From NCBI GenBank assembly GCA_934633695.1, contig CAKTYT010000015.1:1-42439 (forward strand): DNA of 42,439 nt. The letters run 5' to 3'. Of the stretch, positions 31,565-40,171 are shown one piece after another (the first letter of the stretch is position 1; every line of letters begins with the position of its first letter). A program made the translations under genes and the position numbers. This DNA comes from an uncultured Clostridia bacterium. Its GTDB lineage: Bacteria; Bacillota; Clostridia; Christensenellales; CAG-138. Below the pieces are notes generated by a model, which had not been told where the DNA came from, ran no database searches, and worked only from the letters and a program-made list of their open reading frames with translations.

Positions 31565-31912
31565 ATGAGCAGCAAGCTTAACATCAAAACCGGTGATACC
31601 GTCATGGTTATAACCGGCAGTGAAATGAAAGATGCCGGCAAAACCGGTAAAGTGCTCAAGGTTTATCCTGAGACGCAGCGTGTAATTGTACAGGGCAGGA
31701 AGATGATCGTTCGTCATACCAAGCCCCGTCAGCAGGGTCAGCAGGGCGGCAGAATCGAGCAGGAAGGTACCATCCATGTATCGAACGTTATGCTCGTTTG
31801 CCCTCACTGCAAGACTCCGACCCGTGTCGGTCATACCTTTGTCGAGGTTGACGGCAAGAAGAAGAAGGTTCGTGTTTGCAGACGTAAAGGCTGCGGCAAG
31901 GTAATCGACTGA
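31565..31912 (+). CDS. rplX: 50S ribosomal protein L24
   Basis: A 115-residue L24 with the KOW motif near the N-terminus (KTGDTVMVITGSEMKDAGKTG). The C-terminal part has a CPHC...CRRKGC cysteine arrangement that could hold a zinc, as in some clostridial L24 proteins. AAGGAGG before the start. Confidence 0.97.
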   Translation: MSSKLNIKTGDTVMVITGSEMKDAGKTGKVLKVYPETQRVIVQGRKMIVRHTKPRQQGQQGGRIEQEGTIHVSNVMLVCPHCKTPTRVGHTFVEVDGKKKKVRVCRRKGCGKVID

Positions 31913-31930
31913 TTGAGGAGGTAATTTACA

Positions 31931-32548
31931 GTGGCTAAGAAAGAAAACGCACAGGCTCCCGCCAAGAAAAAGAAACAGCAGCAGGCAGCCGCACCGTTCA
32001 CCGAGCCCGCTCGTCTCCGTGTAAAGTATAAGGAGATCGTACCTCAGCTCGTTGAAAAGTTCGGTTACAAGAACCCCATGGAAGTTCCCAAGCTCGAGAA
32101 AATCGTTCTCAATATGGGTTTGGGTTCTGATAAGGACAACCCCAAGGGCATTGATGCAGCTGTCGAAGAACTCGGCATTATTGCAGGTCAGAAGCCCGTT
32201 ATCACCAAGGCAAAGAAGTCTGTTGCAAACTTCAAAGTCCGTCAGGGCATGAACGTCGGTGCAAAGGTTACTCTCCGCGGTGACCGTATGTACTATTTTG
32301 CCGATAAACTTATGAACATCGTTCTCCCCCGCGTTCGCGACTTCCGCGGTGTACCTGATACCAGCTTCGATGGTCGCGGCAACTACGCAATGGGTCTTAA
32401 AGAGCAGTTGATTTTCCCGGAAATCAATTATGACGATGTTGATAAGGTCAGGGGTATGGACGTCGTATTTGTTACGACCGCAAAGACCGATGAAGAAGCA
32501 AAAGAGCTTCTCAGGCTCCTCGGTATGCCCTTCGGCAACAATGACTAA
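31931..32548 (+). CDS. rplE: 50S ribosomal protein L5 with N-terminal Lys/Gln/Ala extension
   Basis: A 205-residue L5 (5S rRNA-binding). The normal protein of about 180 residues starts at RLRVKYKEIVPQL. Before it lies an extension of some 25 residues rich in Lys, Ala and Gln (AKKENAQAPAKKKKQQQAAA). GTG 31931 is supported by GAGGAGG at about 31916-31922, and no alternative start with a ribosome binding site occurs nearer the core, so the extension is probably real. Confidence 0.95.
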   Translation: MAKKENAQAPAKKKKQQQAAAPFTEPARLRVKYKEIVPQLVEKFGYKNPMEVPKLEKIVLNMGLGSDKDNPKGIDAAVEELGIIAGQKPVITKAKKSVANFKVRQGMNVGAKVTLRGDRMYYFADKLMNIVLPRVRDFRGVPDTSFDGRGNYAMGLKEQLIFPEINYDDVDKVRGMDVVFVTTAKTDEEAKELLRLLGMPFGNND

Positions 32549-32562
32549 GGGAGGAAACAATA

Positions 32563-32748
32563 ATGGCAAAGACATCATTAAAGAATAAGCAGCAGGCTAC
32601 TCCCAAGTACTCAACCAGGGCTTACACCCGTTGCCGTCTGTGCGGCAGGCCCCACTCCGTACTCCGTAAGTACGGCATCTGCCGCGTTTGCTTCCGTGAA
32701 CTTGCTTATAAGGGCGAGATTCCCGGCGTTCGCAAGGCAAGTTGGTAA
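32563..32748 (+). CDS. rpsZ: 30S ribosomal protein S14, zinc type
   Basis: A 61-residue S14 of the short zinc-binding class: Cys24, Cys27, Cys40 and Cys43, ending KASW. GGGAGG before the ATG. Under zinc limitation some Bacillota replace this form with a cysteine-free paralogue, which is not in the window. Confidence 0.97.
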   Translation: MAKTSLKNKQQATPKYSTRAYTRCRLCGRPHSVLRKYGICRVCFRELAYKGEIPGVRKASW

Positions 32749-32763
32749 AAGGAGGATAAACTA

Positions 32764-33162
32764 ATGCTCGTAACTGATCCTATTGCAGATATGCTTACTC
32801 GTATCCGCAACGCTCTCATCGTGAAGCATGAAACCGTCGAGGTTCCCTCTTCCGGCATGAAGCGTGCAATCGCAGAGATTCTCCTTAACGAAGGTTACAT
32901 CAAGGGCTATTCCATCAAGGAAGAAGGCGTTGAACCCATGATGAGCATTACCCTCAAGTACGGTCCCAACCGTCAGAGGGTCATCACCGGTCTCAAGCGT
33001 ATCTCAAAGCCCGGTCTGCGTGTATACACTCGTAAGGATAATATCCCCAGGGTTCTCAACGGTCTCGGCATCGCCATCATTTCTACCTCTAAGGGTATCA
33101 TGACTGACCGTGAGGCAAGGAAGCTCGGTGTAGGCGGCGAAGTTCTCGCATACATCTGGTAA
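32764..33162 (+). CDS. rpsH: 30S ribosomal protein S8
   Basis: A 132-residue S8, with DPIADMLTRIRNAL at the N-terminus and STSKGIMTDREARKLGVGGE near the end. In enterobacteria S8 represses the spc operon at an rplE site; no such site was recognised here. Confidence 0.98.
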   Translation: MLVTDPIADMLTRIRNALIVKHETVEVPSSGMKRAIAEILLNEGYIKGYSIKEEGVEPMMSITLKYGPNRQRVITGLKRISKPGLRVYTRKDNIPRVLNGLGIAIISTSKGIMTDREARKLGVGGEVLAYIW

Positions 33163-33173
33163 TTGATTTTTCG

Positions 33174-33204
33174 TGTCCGCCGGGCGAAAGTGCATCGGCG
33201 GACA
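33174..33204. other. Hairpin in the rpsH-rplF gap
   Basis: TGTCCGCC (33174-33181) pairs with GGCGGACA (33197-33204). This 95-nt gap is wider than most in the cluster. There is no U tract, so it is more likely an RNA processing or regulatory hairpin than a terminator. Confidence 0.45.
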
Positions 33205-33257
33205 TGGTGAATAAAAAGTTTACAGGAAGATTCCTGAATTTATTTGGAGGTGCAGCA

Positions 33258-33797
33258 ATGTCTCGAATCGGAAAACATCCGATAACTATTCCTGCCGGAG
33301 TGACAATCACGGTTTCTGACGACAACACCGTGACAGTCAAGGGCCCCAAGGGTCAGCTCTCCGAGAAGATTTCCACCAGGATGAAGGTCTCAATGGAAGA
33401 TGGCATCCTGAAGGTTGAAAGGCCCAGTGACGCAAAAGAAGACCGCTCTCTTCATGGCCTCTCCCGTACCCTTATCAACAACATGGTTGTTGGTACGACC
33501 ACCGGTTTCGAAAAGAAGCTCGAAATCAACGGTACCGGTTACAAGGCACAGAAGACCGGCAACAAACTCATTCTCAATGTGGGTTATTCCCATCCTGTAG
33601 AATTCGAAGAAGCAGATGGTATTACCTTCGAAGTACCCGCTCCCAACCGTATTTCGGTTAAGGGTATCGACAAGCAGAAGGTTGGCCAGATTGCAGCAGA
33701 CGTCCGTGCGGTACGTGAACCTGAACCTTACAAGGGCAAGGGTATCAAGTATGACTATGAAGTCATTATCCGCAAGGAAGGCAAGACCGGTAAATAA
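33258..33797 (+). CDS. rplF: 50S ribosomal protein L6
   Basis: A 179-residue L6, normal for the family, starting MSRIGKHPITIPAGV and ending with PEPYKGKGIKYDYEVIIRKEGK. ATG 33258 follows TGGAGG (33245-33250); the in-frame upstream GTG at 33204 is part of the hairpin region. Confidence 0.97.
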   Translation: MSRIGKHPITIPAGVTITVSDDNTVTVKGPKGQLSEKISTRMKVSMEDGILKVERPSDAKEDRSLHGLSRTLINNMVVGTTTGFEKKLEINGTGYKAQKTGNKLILNVGYSHPVEFEEADGITFEVPAPNRISVKGIDKQKVGQIAADVRAVREPEPYKGKGIKYDYEVIIRKEGKTGK

Positions 33798-33815
33798 CAG
33801 GAGGAGTATAGCAGT

Positions 33816-34184
33816 ATGATTAGTAAGCTTGATAAGAATGCAAAGCGTAAGGCACGTCATTATCGTACCCGCAGGCATATCATCGGCACACCCGTAAGGC
33901 CCCGCCTGAATGTTTACCGCAGTCTGAACCACATTTACGCTCAGGTTATTGACGATTCCATCGGCAATACCATTGCAGCAGCATCGACCGTTGAAGCTGA
34001 TGTTAAGGCAAAGATTGAAGGCAAGAACAAGAAGGAAGCAGCATTTATCGTTGGCGAAACCGTTGCAAAGCGTGCACTCGACAAGGGTGTGACTAAGGTC
34101 GTCTTCGACCGCGGCGGTTACCTTTATACCGGACGTGTTGCCGAATTGGCAGCCGGTGCCCGTAAGGCCGGCTTGGATTTCTAA
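33816..34184 (+). CDS. rplR: 50S ribosomal protein L18
   Basis: A 122-residue L18, a 5S rRNA-binding protein; RPRLNVYRSLNHIYAQVIDD and VFDRGGYLYTGRV are typical. CAGGAGG precedes the start. Confidence 0.98.
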   Translation: MISKLDKNAKRKARHYRTRRHIIGTPVRPRLNVYRSLNHIYAQVIDDSIGNTIAAASTVEADVKAKIEGKNKKEAAFIVGETVAKRALDKGVTKVVFDRGGYLYTGRVAELAAGARKAGLDF

Positions 34185-34197
34185 GGGAGGTAACCAA

Positions 34198-34710
34198 ATG
34201 CAGAACAACAGGCGTAATTTTACTCCGGAAGTTCCGGAATTCAGAGAGAAGCTCGTTGCGGTCAACCGCGTAGCTAAGGTTGTTAAGGGCGGTAAGATCT
34301 TCCGTTTCTCAGCTCTTATCGTTGTTGGCGACGAAAAAGGTCGCGTTGGCGTCGGTATGGGCAAAGCAGCCGAAATTCCCGAAGCAGTTCGCAAGGGCGT
34401 TGAAGATGCAAAGCGTCATCTCATCAATGTTCCCATCGTCGGAACCACCATTCCTCATGAGGTAGAAGGTAAGTTCTCAAAGGGTCATGTCCGCATGCTC
34501 CCCGCTGAGCCCGGTACCGGTGTTATTGCAGGCGGTCCCGCTCGCAGTGTTCTCGAACTTGCAGGTATCAAAGATATACGCACCAAGAGCTATGGTTCCA
34601 ACAATCCCGCTAACTGCGTAAAGGCTACTCTCAACGGACTTTCTCAGCTCCGCACTGCTGAGCAGGTTGCTCGTCTTCGCGGCAAGACCGTTGCCGAGAT
34701 CCTTGACTAA
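34198..34710 (+). CDS. rpsE: 30S ribosomal protein S5
   Basis: A 170-residue S5 involved in decoding fidelity, with RVAKVVKGGKIFRFSALIVV, GKAAEIPEAVRKG and GVIAGGPARSVLELAG. ATG 34198 has GGGAGG (34185-34190); the longer in-frame start overlaps rplR. Confidence 0.98.
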   Translation: MQNNRRNFTPEVPEFREKLVAVNRVAKVVKGGKIFRFSALIVVGDEKGRVGVGMGKAAEIPEAVRKGVEDAKRHLINVPIVGTTIPHEVEGKFSKGHVRMLPAEPGTGVIAGGPARSVLELAGIKDIRTKSYGSNNPANCVKATLNGLSQLRTAEQVARLRGKTVAEILD

Positions 34711-34725
34711 CAGGAGGTAAAGACT

Positions 34726-34911
34726 ATGGCAATGCTGAAAGTTACACTCGTTAAGAGTACTATCGGAGCACTGAAGGACCAGCAGGCAACTGTTGCCGCT
34801 CTCGGCCTTCACAAGCTCAATCACACGGTTGTTAAGCCCGACAATGCTTGCATCCGTGGTATGATTTTTAAAGTAAAGCACCTTGTTAAGGTGGAAGAAG
34901 CAGACGCATAA
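34726..34911 (+). CDS. rpmD: 50S ribosomal protein L30
   Basis: A 61-residue L30 (KVTLVKSTIGALKDQ..ALGLHKLNHTVV). AGGAGG precedes ATG 34726; a second in-frame ATG two codons later is possible. Confidence 0.96.
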   Translation: MAMLKVTLVKSTIGALKDQQATVAALGLHKLNHTVVKPDNACIRGMIFKVKHLVKVEEADA

Positions 34912-34923
34912 GGAGGTACACGC

Positions 34924-35364
34924 ATGAATTTACATGAGTTAAGACCTGCTGAGGGTTCAACAACCGCAAGGAAACGCGTGGGTCGTGGCTCCGGTTCCGG
35001 TATCGGCAAGACTGCCGGTTATGGCCACAAGGGTCAGAAGGCTCGCAGCGGAAGCAAAAAGAACGGTTTTGAAGGCGGTCAGATGCCCCTGCCCCGTCGT
35101 CTCCCGAAGAGAGGCTTCCACAACAACTTTATGAACGTTTATACTGTTATCAATGTCGAAGACCTCAATTGCTTTGACAATGACACAGTTATCACTGCTG
35201 AAATGCTGAAAGAAACCGGCATCATCAGCAAAATCGAAAAGGACGGCCTCAAAGTTCTGGGTCGTGGCGAGCTTACAAAACGTTTGACCGTTAAAGCGGC
35301 AAAGGTATCAAATTCGGCCCGTGAAGCTATCGCTGCGATGGGCGGAACTGTAGAGGTGCTCTAA
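34924..35364 (+). CDS. rplO: 50S ribosomal protein L15
   Basis: A 146-residue L15 with GSGIGKTAGYGHKGQKARSG and FEGGQMPLPRRLPKRGF. Its last base is the first base of the secY start (TAATG), indicating coupling. Confidence 0.98.
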   Translation: MNLHELRPAEGSTTARKRVGRGSGSGIGKTAGYGHKGQKARSGSKKNGFEGGQMPLPRRLPKRGFHNNFMNVYTVINVEDLNCFDNDTVITAEMLKETGIISKIEKDGLKVLGRGELTKRLTVKAAKVSNSAREAIAAMGGTVEVL

Positions 35365-36725
35365 TGTTTAAAACTATCTTCAATGCATGGAAAGTCAAGG
35401 ACATTCGTACTAAGCTGCTGTACACGCTGCTGCTTATCGTCGTCTACAGACTCGGTTCGTTCATACCGGTTCCCGGTGTCGATGCGGCTGCACTCGGCAA
35501 GCTCGTATCTCAGTACGATTTTCTCAACTTTCTCGATTTGTTCTCCGGCGGCTCTCTGAGCCAGTTCTCAATCTTCGCAATGGGTATTTCACCCTACATC
35601 ACCGGCTCCATTATTATGCAGCTGTTGACGATCGCAATTCCCTCACTTGAGAAGCTCTCCAAGGAAGAGGATGGTGCTAAGAAGATTGAAAATATCACCC
35701 GCTATGTCGGCGTAGGTCTTGCACTTATCCAGTCCGTCAGCATCGTTGTCGGTCTTAATAGTGCAAGCGGAAACCTGCTTAAGCAGACCACCATCTTCGG
35801 TACTTCCGGTTTTGGTGTTTTCATGAACGGTATCGTTCCCTACATCACAGTAGGCTTCTGCTGTACTGCAGGTACTGCATTCCTTATGTGGCTCGGCGAG
35901 AGGATTACAGAAAAGGGAATCGGAAATGGTGTTTCCATCCTCATTTTCGCATCAATCGTCTCCTCCGTTCCTCAGGTCGTTATCAACCTTATCAACGGTA
36001 CTTTCCATATTAAACCCGTTGTTATCGGAAATAGTGTTGTGCTTGCTTTAGAATGGTGGTATGCACTCGTCGTTATCCTCGTTGTTCTCGTTCTCACCAT
36101 GGGTATCATCATGGTTGACAGAGCGGTTCGCAGGATTCCCGTACAGTATGCAAAGCGTGTTGTCGGCAGGAAGACCTATGGCGGTTCATCCACACACATC
36201 CCCCTCAAGGCAAATGCAAACGGCGTTATGCCCCTGATTTTCGCAATGACGATTCTCCAGGTTCCCGCTATGTTCGGTCAGTTCTGGCCCAACGGAAAGT
36301 TCAACGCTTTTGTCTCAAAGTACCTCAGTGCAAGCAGCACTAATGTTGCAGGTCTCATCATCTATTATGTGCTCTATGCACTTATGATTGTAGGATTTGC
36401 ATATTTCTATTCCTCCATCACCTTTAATCCTGTTGAGATTTCCAAGAATCTCCAGCAGAACGGTGGTTTTATCCCCGGCATTCGTCCTGGTCGAAACACT
36501 TCTGACTATTTGCTCAAGAAGTGCAATCGCCTCACAATGTTCGGTGCTCTCTTCCTCATGGTCATTGCGATCATCCCGACGCTGTTGCTCAGGATTCTCA
36601 ATATCAATATCCTGTCAGCTTTCGGTCCTACGAGTATCCTTATTATGATAAGCGTATCTCTCGAAATTGCAGAGCAGCTCGATTCCTTGATGCTTATGAG
36701 GACTTATAAGGGCTTCCTTGGTTAA
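35364..36725 (+). CDS. secY: Preprotein translocase subunit SecY
   Basis: The 453-residue channel protein of the general secretion pathway with ten membrane helices. MFKTIFNAWKVKDIR start, plug region GGSLSQFSIFAMGISPYI, and the cytosolic loops PVQYAKRVVGRKTYGG and NPVEISKNLQQNGGFIPGIRPG that contact SecA and the ribosome are seen. One-base overlap with rplO. Confidence 0.98.
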   Translation: MFKTIFNAWKVKDIRTKLLYTLLLIVVYRLGSFIPVPGVDAAALGKLVSQYDFLNFLDLFSGGSLSQFSIFAMGISPYITGSIIMQLLTIAIPSLEKLSKEEDGAKKIENITRYVGVGLALIQSVSIVVGLNSASGNLLKQTTIFGTSGFGVFMNGIVPYITVGFCCTAGTAFLMWLGERITEKGIGNGVSILIFASIVSSVPQVVINLINGTFHIKPVVIGNSVVLALEWWYALVVILVVLVLTMGIIMVDRAVRRIPVQYAKRVVGRKTYGGSSTHIPLKANANGVMPLIFAMTILQVPAMFGQFWPNGKFNAFVSKYLSASSTNVAGLIIYYVLYALMIVGFAYFYSSITFNPVEISKNLQQNGGFIPGIRPGRNTSDYLLKKCNRLTMFGALFLMVIAIIPTLLLRILNINILSAFGPTSILIMISVSLEIAEQLDSLMLMRTYKGFLG

Positions 36726-36750
36726 TTTGAGGAGTAACTTAAAAGTTTTG

Positions 36751-36781
36751 TACCGTTTGCCCCTTTTTGGGGCAAGCGGTA
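36751..36781. other. Strong hairpin between secY and adk
   Basis: A 13-bp stem with one G-U pair (TACCGTTTGCCCC 36751-36763, GGGGCAAGCGGTA 36769-36781) and a T5 loop. No U tract follows, so it may be a processing site or weak terminator. TTGACA (36791-36796) just after it, with a poor TATTTT 18 nt on, could be a weak secondary promoter for adk-map. Confidence 0.5.
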
Positions 36782-36869
36782 TAGCCATGTTTGACAGTTG
36801 ATGGTCTTTATATGTATTTTTAGGAAGTACACTTGACCGGAAACAAAAATAAATGAGGATAACAGAAAC

Positions 36870-37499
36870 ATGAAGCTCATACTGTTAGGACCGCCCGCCG
36901 CCGGAAAAGGTACGCAAGCGGAACGTATAGAGGAGAGGTACTCGCTCGCTCATATTTCCACCGGAGATATGCTGCGGGCTGAAATTGCCCAAAAAACTCC
37001 GCTCGGTTTGCAGGCAAAGGCATTGATCGACGACGGAAATCTCGTTCCCGATGAAGTCATAAACGCGATGGTCAAAGCGAGGATCTCCCAGAAGGATTGT
37101 GAAAACGGTTTCCTGCTTGATGGATATCCGAGGACAATTGAACAGGCACAGGTGCTTGCTTCAATAGCTGATATAGATGCCGTGCTCGATATTGATGTCG
37201 ATGCGGAAATCTTGATCAACAGGGTTGCTGCAAGGCGTGTCTGCCCTGAGTGCAAGCATTCTCAGACGGTTAAACCCGGAGATAAAGAAATTTGTACAAA
37301 ATGTGGTACCAAACTAACCAAACGTCCCGATGATAATCCGGAAAGTATGCGTCACAGGCTCGAGGTGTACTATAAAAACACTTACCCTTTGATTGAGTTC
37401 TATCGAAGTCGTGATTTGCTCGTACCCATTGACGGATCGAGAACAGTTCAAGAGGTCTCAATGCAGATTTTTGATTTCATCGACAGTAAACTTTCTTAA
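36870..37499 (+). CDS. adk: Adenylate kinase, zinc-containing
   Basis: Interconverts ATP + AMP and 2 ADP. The 209-residue long form has P-loop GPPAAGKGT (7-15), GDMLR, LDGYPRT and a LID domain with four zinc cysteines (Cys125, Cys128, Cys142, Cys145), typical of Gram-positive enzymes. TGAGGA lies upstream. Conserved place between secY and map. Confidence 0.98.
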   Translation: MKLILLGPPAAGKGTQAERIEERYSLAHISTGDMLRAEIAQKTPLGLQAKALIDDGNLVPDEVINAMVKARISQKDCENGFLLDGYPRTIEQAQVLASIADIDAVLDIDVDAEILINRVAARRVCPECKHSQTVKPGDKEICTKCGTKLTKRPDDNPESMRHRLEVYYKNTYPLIEFYRSRDLLVPIDGSRTVQEVSMQIFDFIDSKLS

Positions 37500-37510
37500 A
37501 TGGTGGTATT

Positions 37511-38281
37511 ATGTCCGGAGGAAAAATTACAATTAAGACAGATGCACAGTACGAGCTCATGAAGGTAGCAGGTGCTCTTGTCGGCGAAACTTTGCAATAC
37601 CTTGGTACTCTCGTTAAGCCCGGGATTTCCACAAAGGAGCTCGACGAAGCAGCTGAAGCGTACATCAGAGAACATAACGGAGTTCCATCTTTCTTGAACT
37701 ATGAGGGCTTTCCTGCAAGCATATGCACTTCAGTGAACGAGCAGATTGTTCATGGTATACCAAGCAAGAAAGTCAAGCTCAAGGACGGTGATATTATCAG
37801 CATCGACTGCGGGGCAATTGTAGAAGGATTTCATGGTGACGCTGCCAGAACATTTTTGGTCGGAAATGTTGACCCTCAGGTGGTCAAATTAGTGGAAGTG
37901 ACCAAAGAATGCTTCTTCAAAGGCTTTGAAATGGCACAGCCTGGCAACCATGTAGCGGATATAGCAAAAGCCGTTCAGGAGCATGCCGAGTCATTCGGTT
38001 ATGGCGTCGTGCGTGAATTGGTGGGTCACGGGATAGGCTCAAACATGCATGAAGCTCCCGAGGTACCCAATTTTGTCAATATTCGCATGGGCAGAGGGGC
38101 AAAATTAGTTCCCGGAATGGCAATTGCTGTTGAACCGATGATAAATATGGGTTCACGTTATGTGGATTTCTTACCTGATGGGTGGACTTGCATCACCTAT
38201 GACGGCAAACCCAGTGCCCATTATGAAAACACAATATTCATCACAAAAAATGGCCCGGAGATATTGACAAATCCAATTTAA
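37511..38281 (+). CDS. map: Methionine aminopeptidase, type I
   Basis: Removes the N-terminal methionine from nascent proteins; dinuclear-metal enzyme. The 256 residues contain HGIPS, metal ligands in SIDCGAIVEGFHGDAA, GHGIGSNMHEAPEVPNF and VEPMIN. It follows adk by 11 nt and its stop overlaps the next start by one base (TAATG). Confidence 0.97.
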   Translation: MSGGKITIKTDAQYELMKVAGALVGETLQYLGTLVKPGISTKELDEAAEAYIREHNGVPSFLNYEGFPASICTSVNEQIVHGIPSKKVKLKDGDIISIDCGAIVEGFHGDAARTFLVGNVDPQVVKLVEVTKECFFKGFEMAQPGNHVADIAKAVQEHAESFGYGVVRELVGHGIGSNMHEAPEVPNFVNIRMGRGAKLVPGMAIAVEPMINMGSRYVDFLPDGWTCITYDGKPSAHYENTIFITKNGPEILTNPI

Positions 38282-38649
38282 TGAGCTATAATAACAAGGT
38301 TGCGACTTATGGATTGGAGTTGGGTGAAAAAATGCGGAAAAAACCCGAAAATTTCTGTAAATTCGCCATTGCGGGCAGTGAAAAAGCGGCAGCTCAGATG
38401 GTTGTTTCCACCGCAGGAAGAGATTGCGGGGAATACTTTATCATTGTCGGAGTTGAAGATGAGAATCACCTTTGGCTTGCGGACGGCAGAGTGAGGCCAA
38501 TTGAACGCCCGAAAAAGAAAAAGCTTCGTCATGTAAAGATACTTGACTGCATCTCTGATGAGCTGAACGGAAAGCTCATAAGGGGCGAAACTGTTCTCAA
38601 TGCGGAGCTGCGTAAAGCTATTGCAAACCATAAAATGGAGTGCAAATAA
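38281..38649 (+). CDS. KOW-domain RNA-binding protein (L14e/L27e-like)
   Basis: A 122-residue basic protein in the slot between map and infA, where clostridia commonly encode a KOW-domain protein of the archaeal/eukaryotic L14e-L27e type. AGRDCGEYFIIVGVEDENHLWLADG fits the KOW fold, and a basic PKKKKLRH segment follows. Start overlaps the map stop. Role unproven; RNA or ribosome binding is the usual proposal. Confidence 0.8.
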   Translation: MSYNNKVATYGLELGEKMRKKPENFCKFAIAGSEKAAAQMVVSTAGRDCGEYFIIVGVEDENHLWLADGRVRPIERPKKKKLRHVKILDCISDELNGKLIRGETVLNAELRKAIANHKMECK

Positions 38650-38678
38650 CCCGGAGTTAAGGAGGAATTGCGTATTTA

Positions 38679-38900
38679 ATGTCTAAACAAGACGTGATTG
38701 AAGTCGCGGGTGTCGTGACTGACTCATACCCGAATGCAATGTTTGAGGTAACTCTCGAAAATGGCCATAAGATTCTGGCTACCATATCGGGCAAGCTGCG
38801 TATGAATTTCATCCGCATCTTGACGGGCGACAAAGTGACAGTTGAGCTTTCGCCCTATGACCTTTCAAGGGGCCGCATTACATGGCGCGGAAAGAGCTGA
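38679..38900 (+). CDS. infA: Translation initiation factor IF-1
   Basis: A 73-residue OB-fold factor that occupies the 30S A site during initiation. VTDSYPNAMFEVTLENGH, GKLRMNFIRILTGD and LSRGRITWR match the family. AAGGAGG lies 13 nt before the ATG, longer than optimal, which may lower its output relative to neighbours. Confidence 0.97.
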   Translation: MSKQDVIEVAGVVTDSYPNAMFEVTLENGHKILATISGKLRMNFIRILTGDKVTVELSPYDLSRGRITWRGKS

Positions 38901-38946
38901 GAGCTTTCTCAGCAGAACAACCAAATTATCACAGGAGGAAGCAACA

Positions 38947-39060
38947 ATGAAAGTAAGGCCTTCAGTAAAGCCCATGTGTGAGAAGTGCAAAATAATCAAA
39001 CGCAAAGGTCGCGTTATGATTATCTGCGAAAATCCCAGACATAAGCAGAAGCAGGGTTGA
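38947..39060 (+). CDS. rpmJ: 50S ribosomal protein L36, zinc type
   Basis: A 37-residue L36 (MKVRPSVKPMCEKCKIIKRKG) with ligands Cys11, Cys14, Cys27 and His32. AGGAGG (38934-38939) supports the start; the longer in-frame ORF from 38842 overlaps infA and is a shadow. Confidence 0.97.
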   Translation: MKVRPSVKPMCEKCKIIKRKGRVMIICENPRHKQKQG

Positions 39061-39365
39061 TTTTCAGCCCGATGGCTTGACTCAGGCGGCGAAAATAACC
39101 CGTTCGCCAGCCGAACGGACGATTGCAGGAGTGCTTTCGTACGTAACTGGCAAGCAAGAGTAAAACCGCTCGATGCTTGCAACGGCAACAGGGATAACCC
39201 GTGCCGGGAGTGTGACGGGGCTGAGTAGAGCGAACGTCACTTTTTACTCCTGTCGGTGCGGCTGCCCGATCTCAACCGCGGCCAAACAGATTGGCAATAG
39301 TTGAGATTGGGAACCGGCAGTATTTACCAAAAAAGAAACAATTATAACGGAGGTAAAGATTCTTT
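39061..39365 (+). promoter_or_regulatory. Highly structured leader before rpsM, probable S4-type autoregulatory RNA
   Basis: This 305-nt gap has no gene but a chain of stems: 39100-39118 (CCGTTCG/CGAACGG), 39150-39180 (GCAAGCA/TGCTTGC), 39183-39206 (CGGCA/TGCCG with inner GGG/CCC), 39212-39240 (GTGACG/CGTCAC followed by TTTTT, terminator-like) and 39265-39311 (12-bp CCCGATCTCAAC/GTTGAGATTGGG with inner GCCAA/TTGGC). The downstream operon includes rpsD, and a clostridial S4 leader class has been described for such operons; assignment to it is from memory, not a search. Confidence 0.65.
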
Positions 39366-39734
39366 ATGGCGCGTATTAGCGGCGTAGACCTGCCCAGGGA
39401 CAAGAGAGTTGAAATCGGACTGACCTACATTTACGGTATCGGTCGCAAGACAGCTCAGAACATCCTCGAAGCAACAGGTGTTAACCCTGATATCAGGGTT
39501 CGCGATCTGGACGAAGCGGATGTAAACAAACTCAGAGAATATATTGACCACAATTGCAAGGTAGAAGGTGACCTCAGGCGTGAGGTTTCCATGAACATCA
39601 AGAGGCTTATCGAAGTCGGATGCTACCGTGGCGTTCGCCATCGTAAGGGACTGCCCGTTCGTGGTCAGAGCACTAAGCAGAATGCACGCACTCGCAAGGG
39701 TCCCAAGCGTTCTGCAGGTAAGGCAAAGAAATAA
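39366..39734 (+). CDS. rpsM: 30S ribosomal protein S13
   Basis: A 122-residue S13 (MARISGVDLPRDKRVEIGLTY; GCYRGVRHRKGLPVRGQ.TKQNARTRKGP), a head protein contacting P-site tRNA. GGAGG lies 12 nt upstream, within reach of the leader structure, so leader folding could mask it. Confidence 0.98.
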   Translation: MARISGVDLPRDKRVEIGLTYIYGIGRKTAQNILEATGVNPDIRVRDLDEADVNKLREYIDHNCKVEGDLRREVSMNIKRLIEVGCYRGVRHRKGLPVRGQSTKQNARTRKGPKRSAGKAKK

Positions 39735-39748
39735 GGAGGAAATGACAA

Positions 39749-40156
39749 ATGGCAAAGTCCACTAAAGGCGGCAAGAAGATTACCAGTCGCAAGCGTCGTG
39801 AGCGTAAGAACATTGAACGCGGACAGGTTCATATTCGTTCTTCCTTTAACAACACACTGGTTACTGTTACCGATATGAACGGTAACGCTATTTCCTGGGC
39901 ATCTGCAGGCGGCCTCGGCTACCGCGGTTCCCGTAAGAGCACTCCCTTCGCTGCTCAGATGGCAGCTGAAGTTGCTGCAAAAGCATCCATGGAACATGGT
40001 ATGCGTTTTGTAGAGGTCTATGTCAAGGGACCCGGTGCAGGTCGTGAATCTGCAATCCGTGCCCTCCAGGCAGCAGGACTTGAAGTAAACATGATCAAGG
40101 ACGTAACTCCTATTCCCCATAATGGATGCCGTCCTCCCAAGCGTAGAAGAGTATAA
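39749..40156 (+). CDS. rpsK: 30S ribosomal protein S11
   Basis: A 135-residue S11 on the platform near the Shine-Dalgarno helix; SSFNNTLVTVTDMNGNAISWASAG and the PHNGCRPPKRRRV terminus are seen. AAGGAGG before the start. Confidence 0.98.
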   Translation: MAKSTKGGKKITSRKRRERKNIERGQVHIRSSFNNTLVTVTDMNGNAISWASAGGLGYRGSRKSTPFAAQMAAEVAAKASMEHGMRFVEVYVKGPGAGRESAIRALQAAGLEVNMIKDVTPIPHNGCRPPKRRRV

Positions 40157-40171
40157 GGAGAGCAAACGACT

